64,000 nt of DNA from Mycobacterium seoulense (GTDB lineage Bacteria; Actinomycetota; Actinomycetes; Mycobacteriales; Mycobacteriaceae), in contig NZ_AP022582.1 of assembly GCF_010731595.1 (NCBI RefSeq), forward strand, positions 992,001 to 1,056,000, read 5' to 3'. This document shows positions 44,036 to 56,000 of the stretch, in pieces. The notes under the pieces are model-generated. The model saw nothing but the letters and a program-made list of their open reading frames with translations, had not been told where the DNA came from and searched no databases. A program made the translations under genes and the position numbers. Positions within the stretch are counted from its first letter, which is position 1; each line of letters opens with the position of its first letter.

Positions 44036-47000
44036 AGGGCCGGTTACCTCGGGTGCAGGCCGGTGTGCGCCCCGCGGTGGTGCCGTTGTCGTTCGCCCAG
44101 TCGCGGTTGTGGTTCCTCGATCAATTGCACGGGTCGTCGCCGGTGCACAACATGGCGGTGGCGTTGCGCTTGCGCGGACGCCTGGATGCCGGCGTGCTCG
44201 GGATGGCGCTGGCCGACGTGGTGGCGCGGCATGAGAGCCTGCGCACCGTCTTCACCGCGCCCGACGGCATCCCGCGGCAAGTGGTCGTCCCCGTGGGGCA
44301 ATTCGACTTCGGTTGGCAAGTCGTGGACGCCAGTGGGTGGCCGGCCGGCCGGCTGGCCGAGGCCGTCGAGGCCGCGGCGCGGTATTCGTTCGATTTGGCG
44401 GTCGAGATTCCGTTGCGGGCGACGCTCTTTCGGGTGGGCGAGCGTGAGCATGTGTTGGTGGCGGTGGCTCATCATATTGCTGCCGATGGGTGGTCGATCA
44501 CGCCGTTGGTGCGTGATCTGGGGGTGGCGTATGCCAGCCGGTGTGCCGGTGAGGCGCCGGGGTGGGCTGAATTGCCGGTCCAGTACGTCGATTACACGCT
44601 GTGGCAACGCGCCCAGTTCGGCGACCTCGATGACCCGCATAGTGCGATCACCGCGCAGCTGACGTACTGGCTGGATGCGTTGGCGGGGATGCCGGAGCGC
44701 CTGGAATTGCCTACCGATCGCGCTTATCCGGTGGTGGCCGATTACCAAGGTGCGCGGGTGGCGGTGGAGTGGCCCGCGGAGTTGCAACAACGAGTGAGTG
44801 AGGTGGCCGGTGAGCACAATGCGACCAGTTTCATGGTGGTGCAGGCCGCGCTGGCGGTCCTATTGGCCAAGCTGGGTGCGACCTCGGATGTGGCGGTGGG
44901 TTTTCCGATCGCCGGGCGTCGTGATCCCGCGCTTGATGAGTTGGTCGGATTCTTCGTCAACACGTTGGTCTTGCGCACCGATTTGGGTGGAAATCCGACC
45001 GTGGCTGAGGTCTTCGCCCAGGTCCGCCAGCGCAGCCTGGCCGCATACGAACACCAAGACCTGCCCTTCGAAGTCCTCGTCGAACGGCTGCACCCGGCCC
45101 GCAGCCTCACCCACCACCCCCTGATCCAGGTCGTCCTCGCCTGGCAGAACTTGCCCTGGCAGCACAGCGGCCCCGCCGCCGGGCTGGCTTTGGGAGACGT
45201 GCAGGCCACCCCGGTGCCGTTGGATACCCAAGTCGCCCGGATGGATTTGGTGTTCTCGCTTGCCGAGCGCTGGACGGAGGATGGTCGGCCGGCGGGGATC
45301 GGTGGGGCGGTGGAGTTTCGCACTGATGTGTTCAACAGCGCCCGGGTGGAGGGGTTGGTCGAGCAGTTGCGTCGGGTGCTGGTGGCGATGACGTGTGATC
45401 CGGCGCGGTTGTTGTCGTCGATTGAGGTGCTCGATGACGGCGAGCGTGCCCGTCTTGGGGTGGTCGGTAATCGGGCGGTGTTGGGTGGGCCGGTGCCGGT
45501 GGGGGTGTCGATTCCGGAGTTGTTCGCCGCGCAGGTGGTGCGTGGTCCCGAGGCGGTGGCGATCAGTTTTGGGGAGCGTTCGTGGACGTATCGGGAGGTC
45601 GATGAGTCGTCGAATCGGTTGGCGCGCCTGCTCGTTGAGTACGGTGCCGGTCCGGGGGAGTGTGTGGCGCTGGTGGCCGAGCGCTGCGCGGAGGCGGTCG
45701 TGGCGATCCTGGCGGTGCTCAAGACCGGGGCGGCCTACCTGCCCATCGATCCGGGCCTGCCCACCGCGCGAATCGAATTCATGCTCACCGACGCCATACC
45801 GGTCGCCGCGATCGTCACCCCCGAACTGCGGTCGCGGCTCGACGGAACCGACCTGGCCGTCATCGATATCGGCGACCCCGCCGTCCAGACTCGAACCAGC
45901 GACGCGCTGCCCGCGCCGTCACCGGACGACATCGCCTACATCATCTACACCTCCGGCACCACCGGCGCGCCCAAGGGGGTGGCCGTAGCGCACCGCAACG
46001 CCACCCAATTGCTCGAGTCCGTCAATGGCGAGCTGGCGCTCGGGCGGGTCTGGTCGCAATGCCACTCGTTGGCGTTCGACTTCTCGGTGTGGGAGATCTT
46101 CGGGTCGCTGCTGCGCGGTGCCCGGCTGGTGATCGTGCCCGACGCCGTCGTGCGCTCACCAGAAGACCTGCACGCCATGCTGATTCGCGAACAGGTCAGC
46201 GTGCTGAGCCAGACGCCCTCGGCGTTCTATGCGCTCGCGCCCGAGCTGGGCCGGCAGTTGAAGCTGCGGACCGTGGTGTTCGGCGGCGAGGCGCTGGAAC
46301 CGCAGCGGCTGGGTAAGTGGTTGCGCAACCGGCCGGGGCTGCCGCGGCTGATCAACATGTATGGCATCACCGAGACCACGGTGCACGCCTCGTTCCGCAG
46401 GATCGTCGACGGCGACGTCGACGGCGACGCCAGCCCCATCGGTGTGCCGTTGGCGCACCTGGGTTTCTTCGTGCTGGATGCGTGGCTTAATCCGGTGCCG
46501 GTGGGTGTGGTGGGTGAGTTGTATGTGGCCGGGCGTGGGGTGGCGTGTGGGTATGTGGGCCGGTCGGGGTTGACGGGGTCGCGGTTTGTGGCGTGTCCGT
46601 TTGGTGGGGTCGGGTCGCGCATGTATCGCACGGGGGATTTGGTGCGTTGGGGTGCCGATGGGCAGTTGCGGTATGTGGGGCGCGCTGATGAGCAGGTCAA
46701 GGTGCGGGGGTATCGCATCGAGTTGGGTGAGATCCGTGCGGCGCTTGGCGGTGTGCGGGGGGTGGGGCAGGCGGTGGTGGTGGTGCGTGAGGACCGCCCG
46801 GGTGACAAGCGTTTGATCGCCTATGTCACCGGGGCCGCGGACCCGGCCGCCGTTCGTGCGCAGTTGGCCGATCGGTTGCCGCCCTATATGGTCCCGGCCG
46901 CGGTCGTCGCGCTCGAGGAACTGCCGTTGACCCTCAACGGCAAACTCGACACCCGCGCCCTGCCCCCACCCGACTACCAAGAAGGTGGCGAATACCGGCC

Positions 47001-50000
47001 CCCGGCCACTCCAGTCGAGGAGATCCTCTCCGACATCTACGCCCGGGTGCTGGGCCTGGAGCGCGTCGGGGTCGAGGAGTCGTTCTTCGACCTCGGCGGG
47101 GACTCGTTGTCGGCCATGCGTTTGGTGGCTGCGATCACTACCGGCTTGGACGCCCACCTCGAAGTGCGAACCCTGTTCGAGGCGCCCACCATTCGCCAGC
47201 TGGCGCCGCGGCTCAGGGCGGGTGGGGGCCGGCCCGCCCGGGTGGTGCCCGGGGTGCGGCCGGCGGTGGTGCCGTTGTCGTTCGCTCAGAACCGGTTGTG
47301 GTTCACCGATCAGTTGCAGGGGCCGTCACCGGTTTACAACATGGCCGCGGCGATGCAGCTCGACGGGCGCCTGGATGTCGAGGCGCTCGGGGCGGCGCTC
47401 GGCGATGTGGTGGCCCGCCACGAGAGCCTGCGCACGGTGTTCGCCGCACCGGAGGGAACACCGAGGCAGGTGGTCGTCCCCGCCGAGCGTGCCGACTTCG
47501 GATGGCGGGTGGTGGACGCCAGCGCGTGGTCGGCGAGCCGTCTCGACGCGGCCGTCGAGGCCGCGGCGCACCACACATTCGATCTGGCCACCGAAGTCCC
47601 CTTGCGTGCAAAGCTTTTCAGAGTCGGGCCGGACCGACACGTACTGGTGGCCGCCGTCCACCACATCGCCGCCGATGGGTCCTCGCTGGCCCCGCTGGTG
47701 CGTGACCTCGGGATGGCGTATGCCAGCCGGTGTTCGGGTGAAGCGCCGGCGTGGGCGCCGCTGCCGGTGCAGTACGTCGATTACACGCTGTGGCAGCGGG
47801 CCAGCCTGGGTGAACTCGACGATCCGGACAGCCCCGTCGGCTGCCAGCTGCGCTACTGGCAACAGGCCTTGGCCGAGATGCCCGGGCATCTTCGGCTACC
47901 GACCGACAGGCCCTACCCTCCGGTGGCCGACTATCGCGGGTCGAGCGTGGCCGTGGAGTGGCCGGCTGAGTTGCAGCAACGGGTGCGCGAGACTGCTCGC
48001 CAGCACAATGCGACGAGCTTCATGGTGATCCAGGCCGCCCTGGCGGTGCTGCTGGCCAAAGTCAGCGCGACCGCGGATGTCGCGGTGGGCTTTCCGATCT
48101 CCGGCCGGCGCGATCCGGCGCTCGACGACCTGGTGGGCCTCTTCGTCAACACGTTGGTGCTCCGAGTCGATCTGACCGGAAACCCCACTCTCGCAGAGGT
48201 ATTGGCACAGGTGCGGCGGCGCAGCCTCGCGGCCTACGAGCACCAGGACGTGCCCTTCGAAGTCCTGGTGGAGCGGCTCAACCCCACGCGCAGCCTCACC
48301 CACCATCCGCTGGTGCAGGTCATGTTGACCTGGCAGAACAACAGCCCCGCCGGACCGAGCCTGGGCGACCTGCACGTGACGTCGCTGCCCCTGAACATGC
48401 GGACGGCCCGCATGGATCTGGTGTTCTCGCTGGCCGAACGCTGGACCGACGACGGGCAGCCCGCCGGCATCGGTGGGGCGGTGGAGTTCCGCACCGACGT
48501 GTTCGACGCCGGCACCGTCGAGACGCTGATCGAGCGGCTGCAGCGGGTGTTGGCTTCGCTGACGACCGATACGGCCCGGCCCCTGTCTGCCGTTGACGTG
48601 CTCGACGAGCCCGAGCATGCCCGCCTGCGCGCCCTCGGCAACCAGGACGAACTCGGTCGGCCCGCGCAGGCGCCGGTGTCGATTCCGGTGTTGTTTGCCG
48701 AGCAGGTGGCGCGTTCGCGTGGGGCGGTGGCGGTTACCTGTGGGGGTTGGTCGTTGTCGTATGGGGAGTTGGATGAGGCGTCGAGTCGGTTGGCGCAGTG
48801 GTTGATCGGTGTGGGTGCGGGGCCGGGTAGCGCTGTGGCGGTGGTGTTTGGGCGCTCGGTTGAGGCGATTGTGGCGATTGTGGGGGTGCTCAAGTCGGGG
48901 GCGGCGTATTTGCCGATCGATGCGGGGTTGCCGGCGGGGCGGGTGGAGTTCATGCTGGCCGACACCGGCCCGGTCGCGGTGGTGAGTACCGGCGCGCTGG
49001 TCGAGAGGCTGGCCGGGTATGGCCTGCCGGTGTTGGATGTGGCCGATCCGGTGCTGCAGCGTCAGCCGGTCACCGCGCCCCCGCCCCCGGGACCTGATGA
49101 CGTGGCGCATGTGATCTACACGTCGGGGACCACGGGGACGCCCAAGGCGGTGGCGGTCAGTCACGCGAATGTGACGCGGTTGTTCGACGCGGCGGTGGTG
49201 GGGGTGGCGTTGACGGGCGCGCAGGTGTGGAGCCAGTTCCATTCGTATGCGTTTGATTTCTCGGTGTGGGAGATCTGGGGTGCGTTGTTGCATGGGGGGC
49301 GGTTGGTGGTGGTGCCCGAGGCGGTGGCCCGCTCGCCCAAGGACTTCCATGCGCTGTTGGTCGCCGAGCGGGTGACGGTGTTGAGTCAGACCCCGGCGGC
49401 GGTGCGGATGCTCTCCCCGCAGGGGTTGGAGGGTGTGGCGTTGGTGGTCGGGGCCGAGCCGGTGCCCGCGGAGGTGGTGGACCGCTGGGCGCCGGGGCGG
49501 GTGATGGTCAATGTGTACGGGCCGACCGAGACCACGATCTTGGCCACCGCCAGTGCGCCGTTGGTGGCGGGCTCGGGGGCGCCGCCGATCGGGTCGGCGG
49601 TGCCCGGGGCGGGGTTGTTCGTGCTGGACGGGTGGTTGCGGCCGGTGCCGGCCGGGGTGGTCGGGGAGTTGTATGTGGCCGGTCGCGGGGTCGGGTTGGG
49701 CTATGTGGGCCGGGCGGGGTTGAGCGCGTCGCGGTTTGTGGCGTGCCCGTTCGGGGCGCCCGGGCAGCGGATGTATCGCACCGGGGATTTGGTGTGCTGG
49801 GGCCCCGACGGGCAGCTGCGGTATGTGGGGCGCGCCGATGAGCAGGTCAAGATCCGCGGCTATCGCATCGAGGTCGGCGAGATCCGCTCGGCGCTGGCCG
49901 CCCTCGACGGTGTCGAGGATGCGGTGGTGATCGTGCGCGAGGACCGCCCCGGCGACAGGCGGCTGGTCGGCTACCTCACCGGCACCGCCGACCCCGCGCA

Positions 50001-53000
50001 GGTGCGCGCCGCGCTGGCCGAACGCCTACCCGGCTACATGATCCCGGCCGCCCTGGTCACCCTCGACGACCTGCCCACCACCCTCAACGGCAAACTCGAC
50101 ACCCGCGCCCTGCCCCCACCCGAATACACCCACACCGGCTACCACGCCCCAACCAGCGCGGTCGAAGAAATCGTCGCCGGCATCTACGCACAAGTCTTGG
50201 GCCTCAAACGCGTCGGAGTGGACGACTCGTTCTTCGACCTCGGCGGCGACTCACTCTCGGCCATGCGAGTGATCGCGGCCATCAATAGCGGCTTCGCTAC
50301 CGCCCTTTCGGTGCGCGCTCTGTTCGAGGCGCCCACGGTGGCGCAGCTGGCACCCCGCATCGGCGGCGGCGGAGGCGGCCTCGCGCCGCTGGTGGCCGGC
50401 GAACGACCCGCAACGGTGCCGCTGTCCTTCGCCCAGAGCCGGTTGTGGTTCCTCGACCAATTGCACGGCCCCTCACCGATCTACAACATGGCCGCAGCCC
50501 TGCGGCTGGTCGGGACGCTGGACGCCGACGCATTGCGTGCCGCGCTGGACGACGTGGTGACCCGCCACGAGAGCTTGCGCACGATCTTTGTCGCGCCCGA
50601 GGGAACACCCCAACAGGTCGTGCTGCCGCCCACCCAGACCCGCCTCAGATGGGACGTGGTGAACACCGACGGATGGTCGGCGAGCCGACTAGAGGCGGCC
50701 GTGGAGGCCGCGGCGCGGTATTCGTTCGATTTGGCGGTTGAGATTCCGTTGCGGGCGACGCTCTTTCGGGTGGGCGAGCGTGAGCATGTGTTGGTGGCGG
50801 TGGCTCATCATATTGCTGCCGATGGGTGGTCGATCACGCCGTTGGTGCGTGATCTGGGGGTGGCGTATGCCAGCCGGTGTGCCGGTGAGGCGCCGGGGTG
50901 GGCTGAATTGCCGGTCCAGTACGTCGATTACACGCTGTGGCAACGCGCCCAGTTCGGCGACCTCGATGACCCGCATAGTGCGATCGCCGCGCAGCTGGCG
51001 TATTGGCAGGATGTGCTGGCGGGGATGCCGGAGCGCCTGGAATTGCCGACGGACCGGCCGTATCCGGCGGTGGCCGATTACCGAGGTGCGCGGGTGGCGG
51101 TGGAGTGGCCCGCGGAGTTGCAACAACGAGTGAGTGAGGTTGCCGCTGGGCATAATGCGACCAGTTTCATGGTGGTGCAGGCCGCGCTGGCGGTTCTATT
51201 GGCCAAGCTGGGTGCGACTTCGGATGTGGCGGTGGGCTTTCCGATCGCCGGGCGCCGCGACCCCGCGCTCGACGACTTGGTCGGATTCTTCGTCAACACC
51301 CTGGTGCTGCGCACCGATGTGTCGGGGAACCCCACGGTCGCCGAGGTGTTGGCTCAGGTGCAACAGCGCAGCCTGGCCGCCTACGAACATCAGGACGTGC
51401 CCTTCGAAGCCCTCGTGGAGCGGCTGCACCCGGCCCGCAGCCTCAGCCACCACCCCCTGATCCAGGTCGTCCTCGCCTGGCAAAACGTCGACTTCGCCGA
51501 CCTGACCCTCGGCGATCTGCAGGTCACCCCGTTGTCTACCGACACCCGAAGCGCCCGGATGGATTTGGTGTTCTCGCTTGCCGAGCGCTGGACGGAGGAT
51601 GGTCGGCCGGCGGGGATCGGTGGGGCGGTGGAGTTTCGCACCGATGTGTTCAACAGCGCCCGGGTGGAGGGGTTGGTCGAGCAGTTGCGTCGGGTGCTGG
51701 TGGCGATGACGTGTGATCCGGCGCGGTTGTTGTCGTCGATTGAGGTGCTCGATGACGGCGAGCGTGCCCGTCTTGGGGTGGTCGGTAATCGGGCGGTGTT
51801 GGGTGGGCCGGTGCCGGTGGGGGTGTCGATTCCGGAGTTGTTCGCCGCGCAGGTGGTGCGTGGTCCCGAGGCGGTGGCGATCAGTTTTGGGGAGCGTTCG
51901 TGGACGTATCGGGAGGTCGATGAGTCGTCGAATCGGTTGGCGCGCCTGCTCGTTGAGTACGGTGCCGGTCCGGGGGAGTGTGTGGCGCTGGTGGCCGAGC
52001 GCTGCGCGGAGGCGGTCGTGGCGATCCTGGCGGTGCTCAAGACCGGGGCGGCCTACCTGCCCATCGATCCGGGCCTGCCCACCGCGCGAATCGAATTCAT
52101 GCTCGCCGACGCCATACCGGTCGCCGCGATCGTCACCCCCGAACTGCGGTCGCGGCTCGACGGCACCGACCTGGCCGTCATCGACTTCGACGACCCCGAA
52201 ATCGCAACCCAATCCCGCAGCGCGCCACCGGTCCCCGACCCCGAGAACATCGCCTACATCATCTACACCTCCGGCACGACCGGAGTTCCCAAAGGCGTGG
52301 CCGTCACCCATCACAACGTCACCCAACTGCTCGAATCGGTGGACGGTGAGCTCGAACTCGGATACGTCTGGTCGCAGTGCCACTCGTTGGCGTTCGACTT
52401 CTCGGTGTGGGAGATCTTCGGGTCGCTGCTGCGCGGTGCCCGGCTGGTGATCGTGCCCGACGCCGTCGTGCGCTCACCAGAAGACCTGCACGCCATGCTG
52501 ATTCGCGAACAGGTCAGCGTGCTCAGCCACACCCCGTCCGCGGTGGCGGCGTTGTCGCCCCAGGGTCTGGAGTCGGCGGCGACGCTGGTGATGGGCGGCG
52601 AACCCTGTCCGCCCGAGGTGGTCGACCGATGGGCGACCGGACGCGTGATGGTCAACCAATACGGTCCGACCGAGACCACGATGTACGCGGCGATGACCAC
52701 ACCGCTGACCGCGGGAACCGGGGCGCCCCCGATCGGATCCCCGGTGCCCGGAGCGGCGTTGGTCGTGTTGGATGCGTGGCTTAATCCGGTGCCGGTGGGT
52801 GTGGTGGGTGAGTTGTATGTGGCCGGGCGTGGGGTGGCGTGTGGGTATGTGGGCCGGTCGGGGTTGACGGGGTCGCGGTTTGTGGCGTGTCCGTTTGGTG
52901 GGGTCGGGTCGCGCATGTATCGCACGGGGGATTTGGTGCGTTGGGGTGCCGATGGGCAGTTGCGGTATGTGGGGCGCGCTGATGAGCAGGTCAAGGTGCG

Positions 53001-56000
53001 GGGGTATCGCATCGAGTTGGGCGAGATCCGTGCGGCGCTTGGCGGTGTGCGGGGGGTGGGGCAGGCGGTGGTGGTGGTGCGTGAGGACCGCCCGGGTGAC
53101 AAGCGTTTGATCGCCTATGTCACCGGGGCCGCGGACCCGGCCGCCGTTCGTGCGCAGTTGGCCGATCGGTTGCCGCCCTACATGGTCCCGGCCGCGGTCG
53201 TCGCGCTCGAGGAACTGCCGTTGACCCTCAACGGCAAACTCGACACCCGCGCCCTGCCCCCACCCGACTACCAAAGCGCCGAACAGTATCGCGCTCCCGG
53301 CGACGCCGTCGAACAGATCCTGGCCGGCATTTACGCCCAGGTGCTCGGCGTCGAGCGCGTCGGCGCCGACGACTCCTTCTTCGACCTCGGCGGAGACAGC
53401 ATCCTGTCGATGCAGGTGGTCGCCCGGGCCAGGGCGGCGGGTGTCCTGTTCCGCCCGCGCGACGTCTTCGTCGAGCAGACGGTGGCCCGGCTGGCCCGGG
53501 TGGCCGGCGTGGCCACCGAGGACGACGTGGTCGACGAGGGCATCGGCCCCGTCACCGCGACGCCGATCATGCGCTGGCTGCAGCAGGTCGACGGGCCGGT
53601 CGACGAGTTCAACCAGACCATGGTGGTGCGGGCGCCGGACGGGGTCACCCGCGACGACGTGGTGGTGCTGCTGCAGGCCTTGATCGACAGGCACCCGATG
53701 CTGCGGCTGCGTGTCGACGACGACGGTGCCGGCGGCTGGTCGCTGCAGGCGCCCGACCCCGGCACGGTCGACGCCCGCGGGTGCGTGCACACCGTCGACG
53801 CGTTGTCCGAAGCGGCGCTGGTGGCGGCGCGGTCGCGGTTGAACCCCGCCGCGGGGGTGATGCTGCGGGCGGTCTGGGCGGAGTCCACCGGCCGACTGGC
53901 GTTGATCGTCCACCACCTCGCCGTCGACGGGGTGTCATGGCGAATCCTGTTGGAAGATCTCAATATCGCATGGGCTCAGCAGCGCAGTGGCCAGCCCGTG
54001 GCGCTGCCCCCAGGCGGGACGTCGTTCGCCCGGTGGTCGGCGCTGCTGGCGGAGCACGCCCGCCGGCCGGCGGTCGTCGAGAAGGCGGAGGTCTGGCGGC
54101 GGGTGGCGGCGACGCCCGCCGCGTTGCCCGCGGTGCGCCCGTGTGCCGACACGTACGAGTCGGCCGAACACCTGTCGGTGTCACTGGATGCCGAAACCAC
54201 TCGCATGTTGCTGGGGGCAGTGCCGGCGGCGTTTCACGCCGGTGTCCAGGACATTTTGGTGGTCGCCCTCGGGTTGGCGATCAACGAATTCCTGGGCACC
54301 GGCGCGCCGCTCTGCATCGACGTCGAGGGCCACGGTCGCGACGAACACGTGGGCCCGCACGTCGACCTGTCGCGCACCGTCGGGTGGTTCACCGCCAAAT
54401 ACCCGGTCGCCCTGAGCCTCGGCAGGCCGCGCTGGCCGAAGGTCGAGGCGGGCGCGGCCGAGCTGGGTGCGCTCGTCAAGGACGCCAAGGAACAGTTGCG
54501 CGCCGTCCCGGACGGGCTGACGTACGGGCTCCTGCGGTACCTGAATCCGGAAGTGGGCCTGGGCGATTCGGACCCGGCGATCGGGTTCAACTACCTGGGC
54601 CGGCTCGGCGGGGCGGGCGAGCTGCCGGACGAGCTGTGGCGGCTCGATCAGGACGGCCTGGCGTTGACCGGCGCGATGTCCGCGCTGCCGATCCCGCTGG
54701 GGCACCCGCTGGAACTGAACGCCGGCGCGATGGACACGACGAATGGCCCCCGCCTGCACGCCAATTGGACGTGGGCGCCGTCGGCGCTGCGGCGCGACCA
54801 AGTCGGCCGGCTCAGCCGATTGTGGTGTGAGGCCCTGGCCGGCATCTGCGCGCATGTGCGCAACGGCGGGGGCGGCCTGACCCCGTCGGACATCGCCCCC
54901 GCCCGGCTGAGCCAGCGCCAGATCGACGACCTCTGCCGACAGCACGCGATCGCCGACATATTGCCGCTGACGCCGCTGCAGCGAGGACTGCTCTTCCACA
55001 CCAGCACCGGCGTGGACACCGGGGACGACGTGTACGCGGTGCAGCTCGACATCACCGTCTGCGGCCCCCTCGACCCGCAGCGCCTGGGCGAGTCGGTTCG
55101 CGCCGTGCTCACCCGGCATCCCAACCTGATGGCCCGGTTCTGCGACGAGTTCGACGAGCCGGTGCAGATCATCCCGGCCGACCCGGCCATGACGTGGCGC
55201 TACCTCCAGCTCGACGCCGATGACCCCGACCCGGACGAGCAGATCGAGCGGCTGTGCGCCGCCGAACGGTCCGCGGTGTGCGACGTGGCCGCCCGCCCGG
55301 CGTTCCGGGCCGCGCTGGTGCGCACCGCGAACCAGCGGCACCGCTTCGTGCTGACCGTCCACCACATCGTGATGGATGGCTGGTCGCTCCCGATCGTGCT
55401 GCAGGAGATCTTCGCCGGTTATTACCGAGAGCGACTGCCGCCGGCGGCGCCGTATCGCAACTACCTCACCTGGCTGGCGGACCGCGACGGGGCGGCCGCG
55501 CAAGCGGCCTGGCGCCAGGTGCTCGACGGCTTCGACAGCCCGACGTTGGTGCGCCCGGGCGGCCGGGCGGGGCGGCGGGGCGTCGCCACCTTCGCAGTGC
55601 CCGCGGACACCACGCGGGCCCTCGGCGGGCTGGCCCGTTCGTCGCACACCACGGTCAGCACCGTCCTGCAGGCGGCCTGGGGGCAGCTACTGACGTGGCT
55701 GACCGGCCAGGACGACGTGGTCTTCGGGGCCGTCGTGTCCGGCCGTCCGGCCGAGCTGAGCGGCGCCGAATCGATGGTGGGCCTGCTGATCAACACGGTT
55801 CCGGTGCGGGCCACCATCACCCGGACCACCACCGCCACCGGACTGCTCGACCAGCTGCGCCGGGCCCACAACCAGACCCTCGAGCACGAGCACCTGGCGC
55901 TGCCCGAAATCCACCGCGCCACCGGCCACGACCAGTTGTTCGACACGTTGTTCGTGTACGAGAACTACCCGATCGACACCGCCGCGTTGGCGGGCGCCCA

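Larger units (their letters stand above)
44036..47220 (+). other. Third NRPS, module 2: C - A2 (Thr-like) - T
   Basis: C2 has the L-accepting ([21 protein letters not shown]) signature. The A2 pocket reads D-F-W-S-V-G-M-V-H, the same as Mps1 A2, so Thr is predicted. The carrier Ser is 2042. Most of C2 and A2 is repeated in module 4. Confidence 0.8.
50376..54890 (+). other. Third NRPS, module 4: C - A4 - T - E
   Basis: C4 and the outer parts of A4 copy module 2. The A4 pocket reads D-F-W-S-V-G-Q-M-Y, unassigned. The carrier Ser is 4140. The E domain (about 4195-4638) has [10 protein letters not shown] and resembles the three Mps E domains, so residue 4 of the peptide should be D. Confidence 0.8.

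Noticed and set aside
44368..53274. The repeated blocks as a mobile element or CRISPR-like array
   Set aside because: The repeats are coding, in frame and module-spaced, with no terminal inverted repeats, transposase or short-spacer pattern.
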